The notes under the pieces: model-generated | What the model saw: the letters and a program-made list of their open reading frames with translations, nothing else | Told to the model about the DNA's origin: nothing | Databases searched by the model: none | Translations under genes and position numbers: made by a program | In this document: positions 8,468-16,716 of the stretch, piece after piece | How positions within the stretch are numbered: the first letter of the stretch is position 1 | Layout: every line of letters begins with the position of its first letter | Source: an uncultured Pelagibacteraceae bacterium | GTDB taxonomy: Bacteria > Pseudomonadota > Alphaproteobacteria > Pelagibacterales > Pelagibacteraceae | Direction: 5' to 3' | Length of the DNA: 54,215 nucleotides | Assembly: GCA_902628525.1 (NCBI GenBank) | Contig: CACOMZ010000001.1 | Location: 205,186 to 259,400, forward strand

Positions 8468-9154
8468 ATGCTATCAAAAAAACAACTATTTACGAGGGGT
8501 ATGTTGGATATTTCTCCACATATGCTTTCAGTAATTCCATTTGGTATCATCTGTGGAGCAATTGGAGTTGAATTAGGATTTAATCCATACTTAGTGTATG
8601 CAATGTCTTTCATAATTTTTGGAGGGGCTTCTCAAATAGTTTTTTTACAATTATTGTCAGGAGGTGCATCTAGCTTAATAGCTGTTACATCAGTTGGAAT
8701 TATAAATTCTAGACATTTATTATATGGTGCAGTTTTATCTGAATATTTAGAAAAATTATCTTTTATCAAAAAATTATTAATTTCTTATGTTGTTGTAGAT
8801 CAAGGTTTTGCTGAGTCTAATAAGTTTTTCAAAAAAAACAGAAGTGAAGAATATTTACACTATCACTTAATCGGTACAGGTTGTACGTTATGGGTTTTTT
8901 GGCAGATAGCAACTTTATCAGGTATTATTTTAGGATCATTTGTACCTGAAGAATTAGGCTTAAAATTTGCAATACCATTAACATTTATTGCAATTGTTGT
9001 TCAGGATTTAAAAAAGTTAGATCATGTAATTGTTATGATTACTTGTGGCTTGAGTTCTTTATTATTTTTTGATGCTCCATTTAAATCTTATATAATTATT
9101 TCACCATTGATTGCTTTATTTGTAGCAGCACTATTATTAAGGTTAAAAAAATGA
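8468..9154 (+). CDS. azlC: AzlC family branched-chain amino acid exporter, large subunit
   Basis: Inner-membrane protein of 228 residues; AzlC with AzlD exports branched-chain amino acids and analogues. Family features include the N-terminal DISPHMLSVIPFGIICGAIGVELGF segment, GGASQIVFLQLLSGGA, and NSRHLLYGAVLSEYL near residue 75-90 before a series of hydrophobic helices. It begins 14 bases after the iron ATPase gene, so it may be read through from the iron operon, though a functional tie is not evident. Its stop overlaps the azlD start (ATGA, 4 bases), the usual arrangement for this two-subunit transporter. Confidence 0.92.
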   Translation: MLSKKQLFTRGMLDISPHMLSVIPFGIICGAIGVELGFNPYLVYAMSFIIFGGASQIVFLQLLSGGASSLIAVTSVGIINSRHLLYGAVLSEYLEKLSFIKKLLISYVVVDQGFAESNKFFKKNRSEEYLHYHLIGTGCTLWVFWQIATLSGIILGSFVPEELGLKFAIPLTFIAIVVQDLKKLDHVIVMITCGLSSLLFFDAPFKSYIIISPLIALFVAALLLRLKK

Positions 9155-9468
9155 CATTAACTTCAATAATATTTGCTGGAATATTAACTTATTTTACAAG
9201 AATGACCATGATAGCGCTCATTAGTAGAGATATGTTAGGAGATAAAATTAAAGCAGTGCTTGAATATGTTCCTTCAGCTGTGTTCCCTGCAATTATATTT
9301 CCTGGAATATTTATCAATGATTATGGAACTTTTATAGAAATAAACGATCCAAAGATTTACGGAGCATTAGTTGCAATTGTTGTTGGTTATTTTTCAAAGA
9401 ATATAATTGCAACCATTTTATCTGGTCTGGTTTCTTATTGGTTTTTAATATTTATAGTATTTAGTTAG
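9151..9468 (+). CDS. azlD: AzlD family transporter, small subunit
   Basis: A 105-residue hydrophobic protein with about four membrane segments, paired with AzlC. The family's N-terminal TYFTRMTMIALI and the VLEYVPSAVFPAIIFPGIF segment are clear. Length is normal for AzlD. Overlaps azlC by four bases (coupled translation) and its last eight bases overlap the convergent metallo-beta-lactamase-fold gene. Confidence 0.92.
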   Translation: MTLTSIIFAGILTYFTRMTMIALISRDMLGDKIKAVLEYVPSAVFPAIIFPGIFINDYGTFIEINDPKIYGALVAIVVGYFSKNIIATILSGLVSYWFLIFIVFS

Positions 9469-10144
9469 CACCCAATTTAATATTTCTACTCACATTTATA
9501 TCTATTAATTTTGGTTTAGATAAATTTAGATTTGACATAAGTTCAACATACTCATCAGCGCCATTAACCTGTAATCTTGGATTAAATTTTTTTTCAATAC
9601 CGATAGTGCTAGATTCTTTCCCGTTATAATCATGACCTGGGTATAAAATTGTATCTTCAGGTAATTTCAATAATCTATTAAAAATGGAGTTATACGCATC
9701 TTTTGAATTTCCATTCTGAAAATCAGTTCTACCAGTACCATTTATTAAAAGAGTATCTCCTGAAAATAAACAATTATCCATAATGAAACTATAGCTATCA
9801 GAGGTATGCCCAGGAGTATAAATTGCTTTAATTTCTAATTGATCAACTTTTATGGTTTCTTCATCCTTCAATTTGATATCAACTAAATCTGCTGGAGTAT
9901 TTTCACCCATTACAGTCGCGCATCTTGTTTTAGATTTTAATTCTGTTGCTCCAGTAACATGATCAGCATGGATATGTGTGTCTATTACTTTTACAAGTTT
10001 TAAATCTAATTCTTTTAGTAAATTGGTGTAAGTTTCAACATTTTCTAATACTGGGTCAATTATAATCGCTTCGCGACCTTTTGCCGATGCAATTAAATAA
10101 GTATAAGTTGATGATTTGTTATCAAAAACTTGTCTAAAAATCAT
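9461..10144 (-). CDS. MBL-fold hydrolase, persulfide dioxygenase (ETHE1)-like
   Basis: A 227-residue metallo-beta-lactamase-fold protein resembling the ETHE1/SdoA family, which oxidises glutathione persulfide to sulfite with a mononuclear iron. It starts with the family's IFRQVFDNKSSTYTYLIA; metal ligands are in THIHADHVTGA (about 55-65), PGHTSDS, and SGDTLLINGTGRTDFQNG; a final His lies in LYPGHDYNG. The start at 10144 is unambiguous. It is convergent with azlD (8-base overlap) and divergent from the DUF4396 gene 22 bases away. Persulfide substrate is inferred from the family; glyoxalase-II-like activity is the alternative. Confidence 0.88.
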   Translation of the reverse strand: MIFRQVFDNKSSTYTYLIASAKGREAIIIDPVLENVETYTNLLKELDLKLVKVIDTHIHADHVTGATELKSKTRCATVMGENTPADLVDIKLKDEETIKVDQLEIKAIYTPGHTSDSYSFIMDNCLFSGDTLLINGTGRTDFQNGNSKDAYNSIFNRLLKLPEDTILYPGHDYNGKESSTIGIEKKFNPRLQVNGADEYVELMSNLNLSKPKLIDINVSRNIKLGAN

Positions 10145-10166
10145 ATATCATTATTATCAAATTATC

Positions 10167-10604
10167 ATGAATACCTCTACATTTCATTGGTCTTGCAAAC
10201 ATACATGGAAGAGAAGCGCAAAAAATACCGCTTGGTGTGTATTAGGTTGTGCTATAGGAGATTTTGGAACTATACTATTTTTTCAGTTAACTCAAATTCC
10301 TTTCCCTGTTTTGGGAATCATGATTCTTGCAATAATAAATGGCTTAATAACAAGTATTATTTTAGAAACAATAATTTTAATGACACAAAATTTTAATTTT
10401 ATAAATGCATTTAAAACTGCTTGTGGCATGAGTTTAATTTCAATGATTAGTATGGAAATAATGATGAATTTGACTGATTATATTCTAACTGGAGGTGCAA
10501 TACTAACATGGTGGGTCATACCAATTATGCTGATAGTGGGTTTTTTAACCCCTTGGCCTTATAATTATTGGAGATTGAAAAGATTTGGAATTGCCTGTCA
10601 TTAA
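10167..10604 (+). CDS. DUF4396 integral membrane protein
   Basis: A 145-residue membrane protein of the DUF4396 family (function not established). It opens with MNTSTFHWSCKHTWKRSAKNTAWCVLGCAIGDFGT, a family hallmark containing two Cys, followed by hydrophobic helices and the TPWPYNYWRLKRFG end. The start at 10167 is preferred over ATG 10116, which would add a polar stretch and run into the divergent MBL-fold gene. Homologues are often near copper or iron-sulfur handling genes, but nothing here proves that. Confidence 0.82.
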   Translation: MNTSTFHWSCKHTWKRSAKNTAWCVLGCAIGDFGTILFFQLTQIPFPVLGIMILAIINGLITSIILETIILMTQNFNFINAFKTACGMSLISMISMEIMMNLTDYILTGGAILTWWVIPIMLIVGFLTPWPYNYWRLKRFGIACH

Positions 10605-10612
10605 AGTTAAAG

Positions 10613-11140
10613 ATGATACCTCAGAAAGTAAAAGAACATATCGAAGAATATATTAGTCAGGAAGTTTATGTTCAAATAGCTATAATTAAGGGCAAAGAAA
10701 AGGTTTCAATAGAAACAGCTATAGATAAATATTTTAACACAAACCATTTTAGAGATTTTTCTGAGGGTAAACCTTATATACATTTTATCGATGGATTAAG
10801 GGATAAATGTCTTGGAAAACTTAAGAATTCACCCATGAGAGATAAAGTAACTGAAGATGAGACCATAAAATTATTACAAAAAAAATTAAATGATTTAAGT
10901 GATGATGAGCTTGAAGACACTTACTGGGAAATAGAGACTGGAGAATTCTTTACAGGAGAACAAATTAAAGAATTAGAAAATAATTGCAGTGAGCTAATTA
11001 AATTGCTTAATCTCTCAAGTAAAAACAAAAAAGAAGTTCAAAAAACTATTATGAATTTTTGTGAAAATTATGAAAAATTATGCCAAAAAAAATATCCAGA
11101 AGCTCCACTTCCACTAGAAATATTAAAATCAGTAAATTAA
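10613..11140 (+). CDS. Unknown soluble protein, 175 residues
   Basis: Not recognised. The predicted start ATG 10613 lies eight bases after the DUF4396 stop; an in-frame TTG at 10568 would overlap that gene by 37 bases and is less likely. The sequence is strongly charged, with no signal peptide or membrane helix, and mostly helical character: KVKEHIEEYISQEVYVQ at the start, a central TEDETIKLLQKKLNDLSDDELEDTYWE stretch with coiled-coil-like periodicity, and three Cys residues in the C-terminal third. Composition matches its neighbours. Co-direction and spacing suggest an operon with the DUF4396 gene. Confidence 0.75.
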   Translation: MIPQKVKEHIEEYISQEVYVQIAIIKGKEKVSIETAIDKYFNTNHFRDFSEGKPYIHFIDGLRDKCLGKLKNSPMRDKVTEDETIKLLQKKLNDLSDDELEDTYWEIETGEFFTGEQIKELENNCSELIKLLNLSSKNKKEVQKTIMNFCENYEKLCQKKYPEAPLPLEILKSVN

Positions 11141-11155
11141 GTTTTTTAAGGGTTC

Positions 11156-11227
11156 GCTCTTTAAGATGATACCTAAAGAGCTCCCTATATCGCCTCTTTG
11201 GCATTTAAATCCAAGTGGATTTATTAG
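11156..11227. other. Two hairpins in the 286-base spacer 11141-11426
   Basis: GCTCTTTA (11156-11163) pairs perfectly with TAAAGAGC (11174-11181) around a ten-base loop, and a short stem AAATCC/GGATTT with an AAGT loop follows near 11207-11222. They lie between the end of the unknown 175-residue gene and the convergent dehydrogenase gene. The first stem may end transcription from the plus strand, but there is no T-run. The rest of the spacer (11230-11426) is AT-rich and shows no ORF, tRNA or recognisable riboswitch. Confidence 0.4.
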
Positions 11228-11426
11228 TTTGTTAAGTTTTTTGATATTTTAAATTTTTCAGCTAAGTATCAGGTGGTGAAAGTATTAACATAAACCTCCT
11301 TCTGTAAAAAAATTTAATTATAATTAATACAATTTCAACAAATTTATTTTAATTTTACGCAAATATATTAATTGAATACAACCTGGTGATTTAGTAGATT
11401 CCCGATAACTTAATTTGTATTTAAAA

Positions 11427-12287
11427 TTATTTTTTATTTATCAGTTCACTAATAAAATTTTCACCATAACCATCGTCAACAGCTTTTTGAAAATATTTTT
11501 TATTTATTTCTGCTATTTTTTCTGCTTCAGGAAAATCTTTTAATAAATCTTGAATATAAGTTAAATCTTTTACTGAATTACTAGCCGTAAACTTAAAGCC
11601 AGTAAAATCTCCTTTTAAAAGATTACCGAAAACTCGATTTAGAGCCGCAGAATTTCCCGAACCAAGTTTAGCAACATCAAATACTTTTCTTAAATCTAAA
11701 CCTATCTCTCTAGCACTTATTGCTAAATGATTTACTAAAGCAGCATTTCCCAGAGATAAAAAATTATTTAATAATTTTGATTTTGCACCCATACCAACAG
11801 GTCCAAAATGAAAATATTCTTTACAGAAAAATTTTAAGTATGGCTCAGCAATTTTAAAGTTATAATCTGAGGCTCCAACAATTCCTCCTAATATGCCTTC
11901 CTCTGCCTGAACAGGACCTCCCATTACTGGACACTCAACATAGTTAATATTATTAGATTGAAATATTGCTTCTACCTCTATTGAACCATTTTTACTATGG
12001 GTTGTTATATCAATGATTAAAGTCTTTTTATTTAGTAACTTACTAATTTTTTCAGATATTGATTTTGCTATTTCAGTATTAGTTACGCACATAAACATAA
12101 CATCTAAATGTTTACTAGCAAATTCTTCTATGTCTAATACCTCAGTAGCTCCGTGACTAATAATATCGTCAATTGGTTTTCTATTTTTATTAGCAATTAC
12201 AAAAAGTTTGTTATTATGTTTTAATAAGTTTCTTGCAATTCCATACCCCATTAATCCAACACCAATAAAACCAATATTCTTCATCAA
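11427..12287 (-). CDS. NAD(P)-dependent oxidoreductase, 3-hydroxyisobutyrate dehydrogenase family (copy 1)
   Basis: A 286-residue beta-hydroxyacid dehydrogenase. The Rossmann motif GFIGVGLMGYGIARNLLKH is at residues 5-23, the substrate-loop segment CPVMGGPVQAEEGILGGIVG near 120-140 and the catalytic lysine region GMGAKSKLLNNFLSLGN near 168. Members reduce tartronate semialdehyde, succinate semialdehyde or oxidise hydroxyisobutyrate; the exact substrate is not readable. It is divergent from the IlvD/Edd-type dehydratase (125-base shared promoter region) and has a paralogue directly after that dehydratase, so it is probably part of the same sugar-acid pathway. Confidence 0.88.
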   Translation of the reverse strand: MMKNIGFIGVGLMGYGIARNLLKHNNKLFVIANKNRKPIDDIISHGATEVLDIEEFASKHLDVMFMCVTNTEIAKSISEKISKLLNKKTLIIDITTHSKNGSIEVEAIFQSNNINYVECPVMGGPVQAEEGILGGIVGASDYNFKIAEPYLKFFCKEYFHFGPVGMGAKSKLLNNFLSLGNAALVNHLAISAREIGLDLRKVFDVAKLGSGNSAALNRVFGNLLKGDFTGFKFTASNSVKDLTYIQDLLKDFPEAEKIAEINKKYFQKAVDDGYGENFISELINKK

Positions 12288-12309
12288 TGCTTCATCAGGT
12301 TAATTAAAA

Positions 12310-12338
12310 TTGACATATTAACTCTATGTTTATGTTAT
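12310..12338 (+). promoter_or_regulatory. Probable sigma-70 promoter for the sugar-acid dehydratase operon
   Basis: A perfect -35 hexamer TTGACA (12310-12315) followed after 17 bases by TGTTAT (12333-12338), a four-of-six match to the -10 box, in the 125-base region between divergent genes and about 75 bases before the dehydratase start. No clear operator palindrome is seen nearby. Confidence 0.45.
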
Positions 12339-12412
12339 AAGTATTCAAAATATTAGATTATTTACAAAAATATTATATAATTTTTCTCTCAAACAAACCA
12401 TTATAAATATTT

Positions 12413-14197
12413 ATGTCAAAAAAAAGAAAAAAAAATTTTAGGAGTCAAAAATGGTTTAACAATCCTAAAAATCCAGATATGACAGCTTTATATCTTGAGA
12501 GATATTTAAATTATGGTCTAACAAGAAAAGAATTACAATCTGGTAATCCAATAATAGGTATTGCACAATCGGGAAGTGATCTTTCTCCATGTAATAGACA
12601 TTTTTTATCATTAAGTAAAAGAATTAAAGATGGGATACGAAGAGCAGGTGGTATTCCAATGGAATTTCCAACTCACCCAATTCAAGAAACAGGCAAAAGA
12701 CCGACTGCAATGCTAGATAGAAATCTTTCCTATCTATCTTTGGTAGAAGTTTTGTATGGATATCCAATTGATGGAGTAATTTTAACAACTGGATGTGATA
12801 AAACTACACCCGCAGCTTTAATGGCAGCTGCAACTGTAAATATTCCTTCAATAGTTTTATCTGGAGGACCAATGTTGGATGGAATTTACAAAGGTAAACT
12901 AGCAGGATCTGGGATGATTATATGGGAAGCAAGAAAAATGCTTGCTAAAAAGGAAATTAATTATAAAGAATTCATGGAAATGGTTGCTTCATCCGCTCCA
13001 AGTGCCGGACACTGTAATACCATGGGCACAGCATCATCTATGAATTCAGTTGCAGAGGCTTTGGGAATGTCTTTACCTGGCAGCGCAGTGATACCAGCTC
13101 CTTATAGAGAAAGGGAGCAAAATTCATATGAGACAGGAAAAAGAATCGTTTCAATGGTCTATGAGGATTTAACCCCATCAAAAATTATGACACGTAAAGC
13201 CTTTGAAAATGCGGTAGTTGTAGCAAGTGCTATTGGGGGATCTAGCAACTGCACAACACACTTAAGCGCAATTGCAAAACACATGGGAATAAAATTTGAT
13301 TTATCTGACTGGCAAAAATTAGGTCACAACATACCTTTACTTGTTAATTGCCAGCCTGCAGGAGAATATCTTATGGAAAGTTTTTATCGTGCAGGAGGAA
13401 TACCTGCGGTAATGAAAGAACTAATAAAAAATAAAAAAATACATGCAGGTATTAAAACTGTTACAGGAAAAACTATTAGTCAAAATTTGAGAAAAAAAAT
13501 TGATGTTGATACCAAAGTAATAAAATCATTTAAAACCTCACTAGCAGAAAAAGCAGGTTTTTTAGTAATGAGAAGTAATTTTTTTAACTCTGCAATAATG
13601 AAAACCTCAGTGATAAGTGAGGAATTTAAGATAAGATACTTATCGAACCCTAAACATCCTAATGTATTTAACGGTCGAGCAGTAGTTTTTGAAGGACCCG
13701 AAGATTACCATAAACGATTAAATAGTAAAAAATTGAAAATTGATGAGAATTCAATACTAATTATAAGGGGGTGCGGACCTGTAGGTTATCCTGGGTCTGC
13801 TGAGGTTGTGAATATGCAACCTCCTGATAGATTGTTAAAAAAAGGTATTAGACACTTACCAACCCTAGGAGATGGAAGGCAAAGTGGGACATCAGAAAGT
13901 CCTTCGATACTTCATGTTTCACCTGAATCAGCTGTTGGTGGGGATTTAGGAATAGTTAAAACAGGCGATAAAATGAAAATAGACCTGAATAAAAGAAGAG
14001 TCGATTTACTTATTGCTAAAAGGGAATTTATGAAAAGAAGAAAAAACAAAAAAAGGTATAAATTAAACAACCAAACCCCTTGGCAAGAAATTTTTAGAAA
14101 AACAGTTGGTCAACTAGATGAGGGTGCATGTATAAATTCGAGAGAAAAATATTTCGATGTGTCTCATACAAAGGGTATACCTAGAGATTCTCATTAA
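12413..14197 (+). CDS. IlvD/Edd-family sugar acid dehydratase (arabinonate/xylonate dehydratase-like)
   Basis: A 594-residue iron-sulfur dehydratase of the IlvD/Edd family. The N-terminal KWFNNPKNPDMTALYLERYLNYGLT and the GIAQSGSDLSPCNRHF segment are typical of the pentonate/hexonate branch rather than true dihydroxyacid dehydratase; the cluster cysteines are in DLSPCNRH, TTGCDKTTPA and SAGHCNTMGTASSMNS. Likely reaction: aldonate to 2-keto-3-deoxyaldonate. The first 10 residues are almost all Lys/Arg. It is followed within three bases by a dehydrogenase, then SDR, FAH-family and lactonase genes, which supports a non-phosphorylative sugar-acid route. Which sugar acid is used cannot be told. 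Confidence 0.88.
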   Translation: MSKKRKKNFRSQKWFNNPKNPDMTALYLERYLNYGLTRKELQSGNPIIGIAQSGSDLSPCNRHFLSLSKRIKDGIRRAGGIPMEFPTHPIQETGKRPTAMLDRNLSYLSLVEVLYGYPIDGVILTTGCDKTTPAALMAAATVNIPSIVLSGGPMLDGIYKGKLAGSGMIIWEARKMLAKKEINYKEFMEMVASSAPSAGHCNTMGTASSMNSVAEALGMSLPGSAVIPAPYREREQNSYETGKRIVSMVYEDLTPSKIMTRKAFENAVVVASAIGGSSNCTTHLSAIAKHMGIKFDLSDWQKLGHNIPLLVNCQPAGEYLMESFYRAGGIPAVMKELIKNKKIHAGIKTVTGKTISQNLRKKIDVDTKVIKSFKTSLAEKAGFLVMRSNFFNSAIMKTSVISEEFKIRYLSNPKHPNVFNGRAVVFEGPEDYHKRLNSKKLKIDENSILIIRGCGPVGYPGSAEVVNMQPPDRLLKKGIRHLPTLGDGRQSGTSESPSILHVSPESAVGGDLGIVKTGDKMKIDLNKRRVDLLIAKREFMKRRKNKKRYKLNNQTPWQEIFRKTVGQLDEGACINSREKYFDVSHTKGIPRDSH

Positions 14198-14199
14198 AA

Positions 14200-15069
14200 A
14201 TGAACAATGTTTGCTTTATAGGAACTGGACTGATGGGTTTTCCCATGGCAAAAAATTTGTTAAAATCTGGAGTTAAGCTTAAGGTATTTAATCGAACAGT
14301 TAAAAAAGCAGACCCTTTAAAAAATTTTGGTGCAGAAATATCAAGTTCTATAGGTGAGGTTGTTAAAAATTGTGATTTTATAATAACCATGTTAACTGAC
14401 GACGATGCAGTGGATATGGTAATGAGCAATTTTGATTTTCTAGAAAATTTAAAAATCGGATCTATTTTAATTGATATGAGTTCTGTAAAACCAAGTACAG
14501 CAATAAAATACGGAAAAATATTTAAATCAAAAAATATAAATTATTTGGATGCTCCAGTTTCAGGAGGTACAATTGGAGCTGAAGAAGGTTCTCTTGCGAT
14601 AATGGTAGGTGGCGAACAAACTATATTTGATAAATCAACTGATATTTTAAAAATTATGGGAAAACCCGAACTAGTTGGACCTATTGGAAGTGGACAAGTT
14701 TCAAAGTTAGCGAACCAAATTATAGTGGGTATTACAATCGGAGCAGTAGCCGAAGCAATAACTTTGTGTGAAAAAACAGGCACTGATCCAATTAAACTTA
14801 TCAAGGCACTTTCTGGGGGCTGGGCAGATAGTAAAATTTTACAAACTCATGGTATGAGAATGATAAAAAAAGATTTTAGTCCAAAAGGCAAAACATTAAC
14901 TCAACTTAAAGACATGAATAACATTCTAGAAACTGCAGAACTATATAATACTCATTTACCTATTTCAAATTTAGTGAAAGGAATGTATAAATCTTTAGTC
15001 GACAGAGGTCATGAAAATACTGATCATAGTTCACTTTATAATGAGATTGAAAGGATCAATAAAAAATGA
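14200..15069 (+). CDS. NAD(P)-dependent oxidoreductase, 3-hydroxyisobutyrate dehydrogenase family (copy 2)
   Basis: A 289-residue paralogue of the divergent copy at 11427. It has the Rossmann motif CFIGTGLMGFPMAKNLLKSG, the substrate-loop DAPVSGGTIGAEEGSLAIMVGG (about 113-135) and the catalytic-lysine segment GSGQVSKLANQIIVGITIG (about 163-182). The substrate-loop form VSGG is closer to tartronate-semialdehyde reductase (2-hydroxy-3-oxopropionate reductase) than copy 1, which has VMGG. It starts three bases after the dehydratase stop and overlaps the SDR start by four bases, so it is in the same operon. Confidence 0.9.
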   Translation: MNNVCFIGTGLMGFPMAKNLLKSGVKLKVFNRTVKKADPLKNFGAEISSSIGEVVKNCDFIITMLTDDDAVDMVMSNFDFLENLKIGSILIDMSSVKPSTAIKYGKIFKSKNINYLDAPVSGGTIGAEEGSLAIMVGGEQTIFDKSTDILKIMGKPELVGPIGSGQVSKLANQIIVGITIGAVAEAITLCEKTGTDPIKLIKALSGGWADSKILQTHGMRMIKKDFSPKGKTLTQLKDMNNILETAELYNTHLPISNLVKGMYKSLVDRGHENTDHSSLYNEIERINKK

Positions 15070-15809
15070 GCGGTAGATTAAATGGAAAAAAAATTATTGT
15101 AACAGCTGCGGGACAGGGAATTGGAAAAGCAACTGCAATTGCATTTTATAAAGAAGGAGCTCATGTTATTGCAACAGATTTAAATAGCAAAACTTTAGCA
15201 GATCTAAATAAAGATTACCCTGAAATTAAAGTTATTGAACTAGATTCTACTGACAATAATGCTATTTTAAATTTTACCAAAGGCTTAGATACAGTTGATG
15301 TTCTGTTTAATGCTGTAGGCTTTGTACATCATGGAACAATACTAGAGTGTGAAGAAAAGGATTGGGATTTTTCTTCAAATGTTAATGTAAAGTCAATGTA
15401 TTTTATGTGTAAAGCAATTTTACCGTTGATGGTAAAACAAAATAGTGGAAGTATAATTAATGTGTCTTCCTGTGCGTCAAGTTTAAAGGGATTTCCAAAT
15501 AGATTTGTATATGGAACAACAAAAGGAGCAGTAATTGGTTTAACAAAAGCGATTGCAGCAGATTTTGTAAAACATAACATTAGATGCAACTCTATTGCTC
15601 CTGGAACCGTATATTCACCATCTTGGCAGGACAGAGTAAATAAAAGCCCAGATCCAATCCAAGCTAAAAAAGATTTTATAGCAAGACAGCCAATGGGAAG
15701 ATTAGGTACTGCAGAGGAAATAGCTGCTGTGGCTTTATACTTGGCAAGTGATGACGCGACATTTACTACAGGCACTACAATTTCTGTTGATGGCGGAATT
15801 TCAATATAA
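15066..15809 (+). CDS. Short-chain dehydrogenase (2-keto-3-deoxyfuconate dehydrogenase-like)
   Basis: A 247-residue classical SDR. The cofactor motif is TAAGQGIGKATAIAF (residues 13-27), Asp37 in the TDLN segment suggests NAD preference, and the catalytic set is visible: Asn in FNAVGF, Ser in INVSSCASS, and the YGTTK tyrosine-lysine pair near residue 152. The family resemblance is to SDRs that oxidise 2-keto-3-deoxy-L-fuconate to its 2,4-diketo form. That role fits the FAH-family hydrolase encoded next. Overlaps the previous gene by four bases. Confidence 0.88.
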   Translation: MSGRLNGKKIIVTAAGQGIGKATAIAFYKEGAHVIATDLNSKTLADLNKDYPEIKVIELDSTDNNAILNFTKGLDTVDVLFNAVGFVHHGTILECEEKDWDFSSNVNVKSMYFMCKAILPLMVKQNSGSIINVSSCASSLKGFPNRFVYGTTKGAVIGLTKAIAADFVKHNIRCNSIAPGTVYSPSWQDRVNKSPDPIQAKKDFIARQPMGRLGTAEEIAAVALYLASDDATFTTGTTISVDGGISI

Positions 15810-15830
15810 TTAAATAAAAAGAGGATAAAT

Positions 15831-16673
15831 ATGAAATTATTGAGAATAGGAAAAAAAGGAAGCGAAAAACCTGCTGTACTAGATAAAGATGGCAGAATAA
15901 GAGATTTAAGTAAATATGTAGAGGACTTAAATCCTGATACTTTAAATTTCGAAACGATATCGAAACTACAAAGTATTGATCTTTTATCTTTACCAGAATT
16001 ATCGTCCACGGAAAGAATAGGCTCTTGCATTACTAAACCAGGAAAATTTGTAGCAATAGGACTTAATTTTTCAGATCATGCTAAAGAATCAAATTTACCA
16101 GTTCCAACAGAGCCAATTACTTTTATGAAAGCCACAAGTTCTATAAATGGACCGAATGACGACATTGAAATAATTAAGGGTTCAAAGAAACTAGACTGGG
16201 AAGTTGAACTAGGAATTATTATCGGTAAAGAAGCAAAACACATTTCTGAAAATCAAGCTCAAAATCATATTTTAGGATATTGCTTAGTTAATGATGTTAG
16301 TGAAAGAGAGTGGCAAATAGAAAAAATGGGACAATGGGTTAAAGGTAAATCTCACGATACTTATGGACCAGTCGGACCTTATTTAGTTACTAAAGATGAC
16401 ATATCAGACATAAATAATTTAAAAATGAGTCTTGATGTAAATGGAAAAAGAATGCAAACAGGTAATACAAGTACAATGATATTTAATGTTGATATTATAG
16501 TTTCATATTTAAGTAAGTTTATGTCTCTACAGCCTGGAGATATTATCACAACAGGAACACCTCCCGGAGTAGGTATGGGAATGAAACCTCAGCAATTTTT
16601 AAAAGAAGGGGATACTTTAAGGTTATCCATTGAAAACTTAGGGGAACAAAATTCAAAGATTGTAGCTTTATAA
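15831..16673 (+). CDS. Fumarylacetoacetate hydrolase-family protein (2,4-diketo-3-deoxy-sugar-acid hydrolase-like)
   Basis: A 280-residue FAH-fold, Mg-dependent C-C hydrolase. The metal-binding acids are in DWEVELGIIIGKEAK (two Glu) and LVNDVSERE (Asp), and the active-site loop GLNFSDHAKESNLPVPTEP and the GTPPGVGMGM turn near residue 245 are standard. In the fucose-type pathway this enzyme splits the diketo acid to pyruvate and a hydroxyacid (lactate or glycolate). A GAGG ribosome site precedes the ATG. Alternative names for this family, such as ureidoglycolate lyase, fit the neighbourhood less well. Confidence 0.89.
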   Translation: MKLLRIGKKGSEKPAVLDKDGRIRDLSKYVEDLNPDTLNFETISKLQSIDLLSLPELSSTERIGSCITKPGKFVAIGLNFSDHAKESNLPVPTEPITFMKATSSINGPNDDIEIIKGSKKLDWEVELGIIIGKEAKHISENQAQNHILGYCLVNDVSEREWQIEKMGQWVKGKSHDTYGPVGPYLVTKDDISDINNLKMSLDVNGKRMQTGNTSTMIFNVDIIVSYLSKFMSLQPGDIITTGTPPGVGMGMKPQQFLKEGDTLRLSIENLGEQNSKIVAL

Positions 16674-16716
16674 TTTTTGTAATTTATCAAAATACATTAT
16701 TAAAATTGTATAATTT

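Noticed and set aside
11150-11240. Possible tRNA, suggested by GGTTCG and stems
   Set aside because: No cloverleaf can be folded with an acceptor stem, anticodon arm and T-arm in the right order.
15329-16030. Long antisense ORF (233 codons) across the SDR and FAH-family genes
   Set aside because: It overlaps two well-identified genes in the opposite direction, has no recognisable domain and is expected by chance in coding DNA of this composition.
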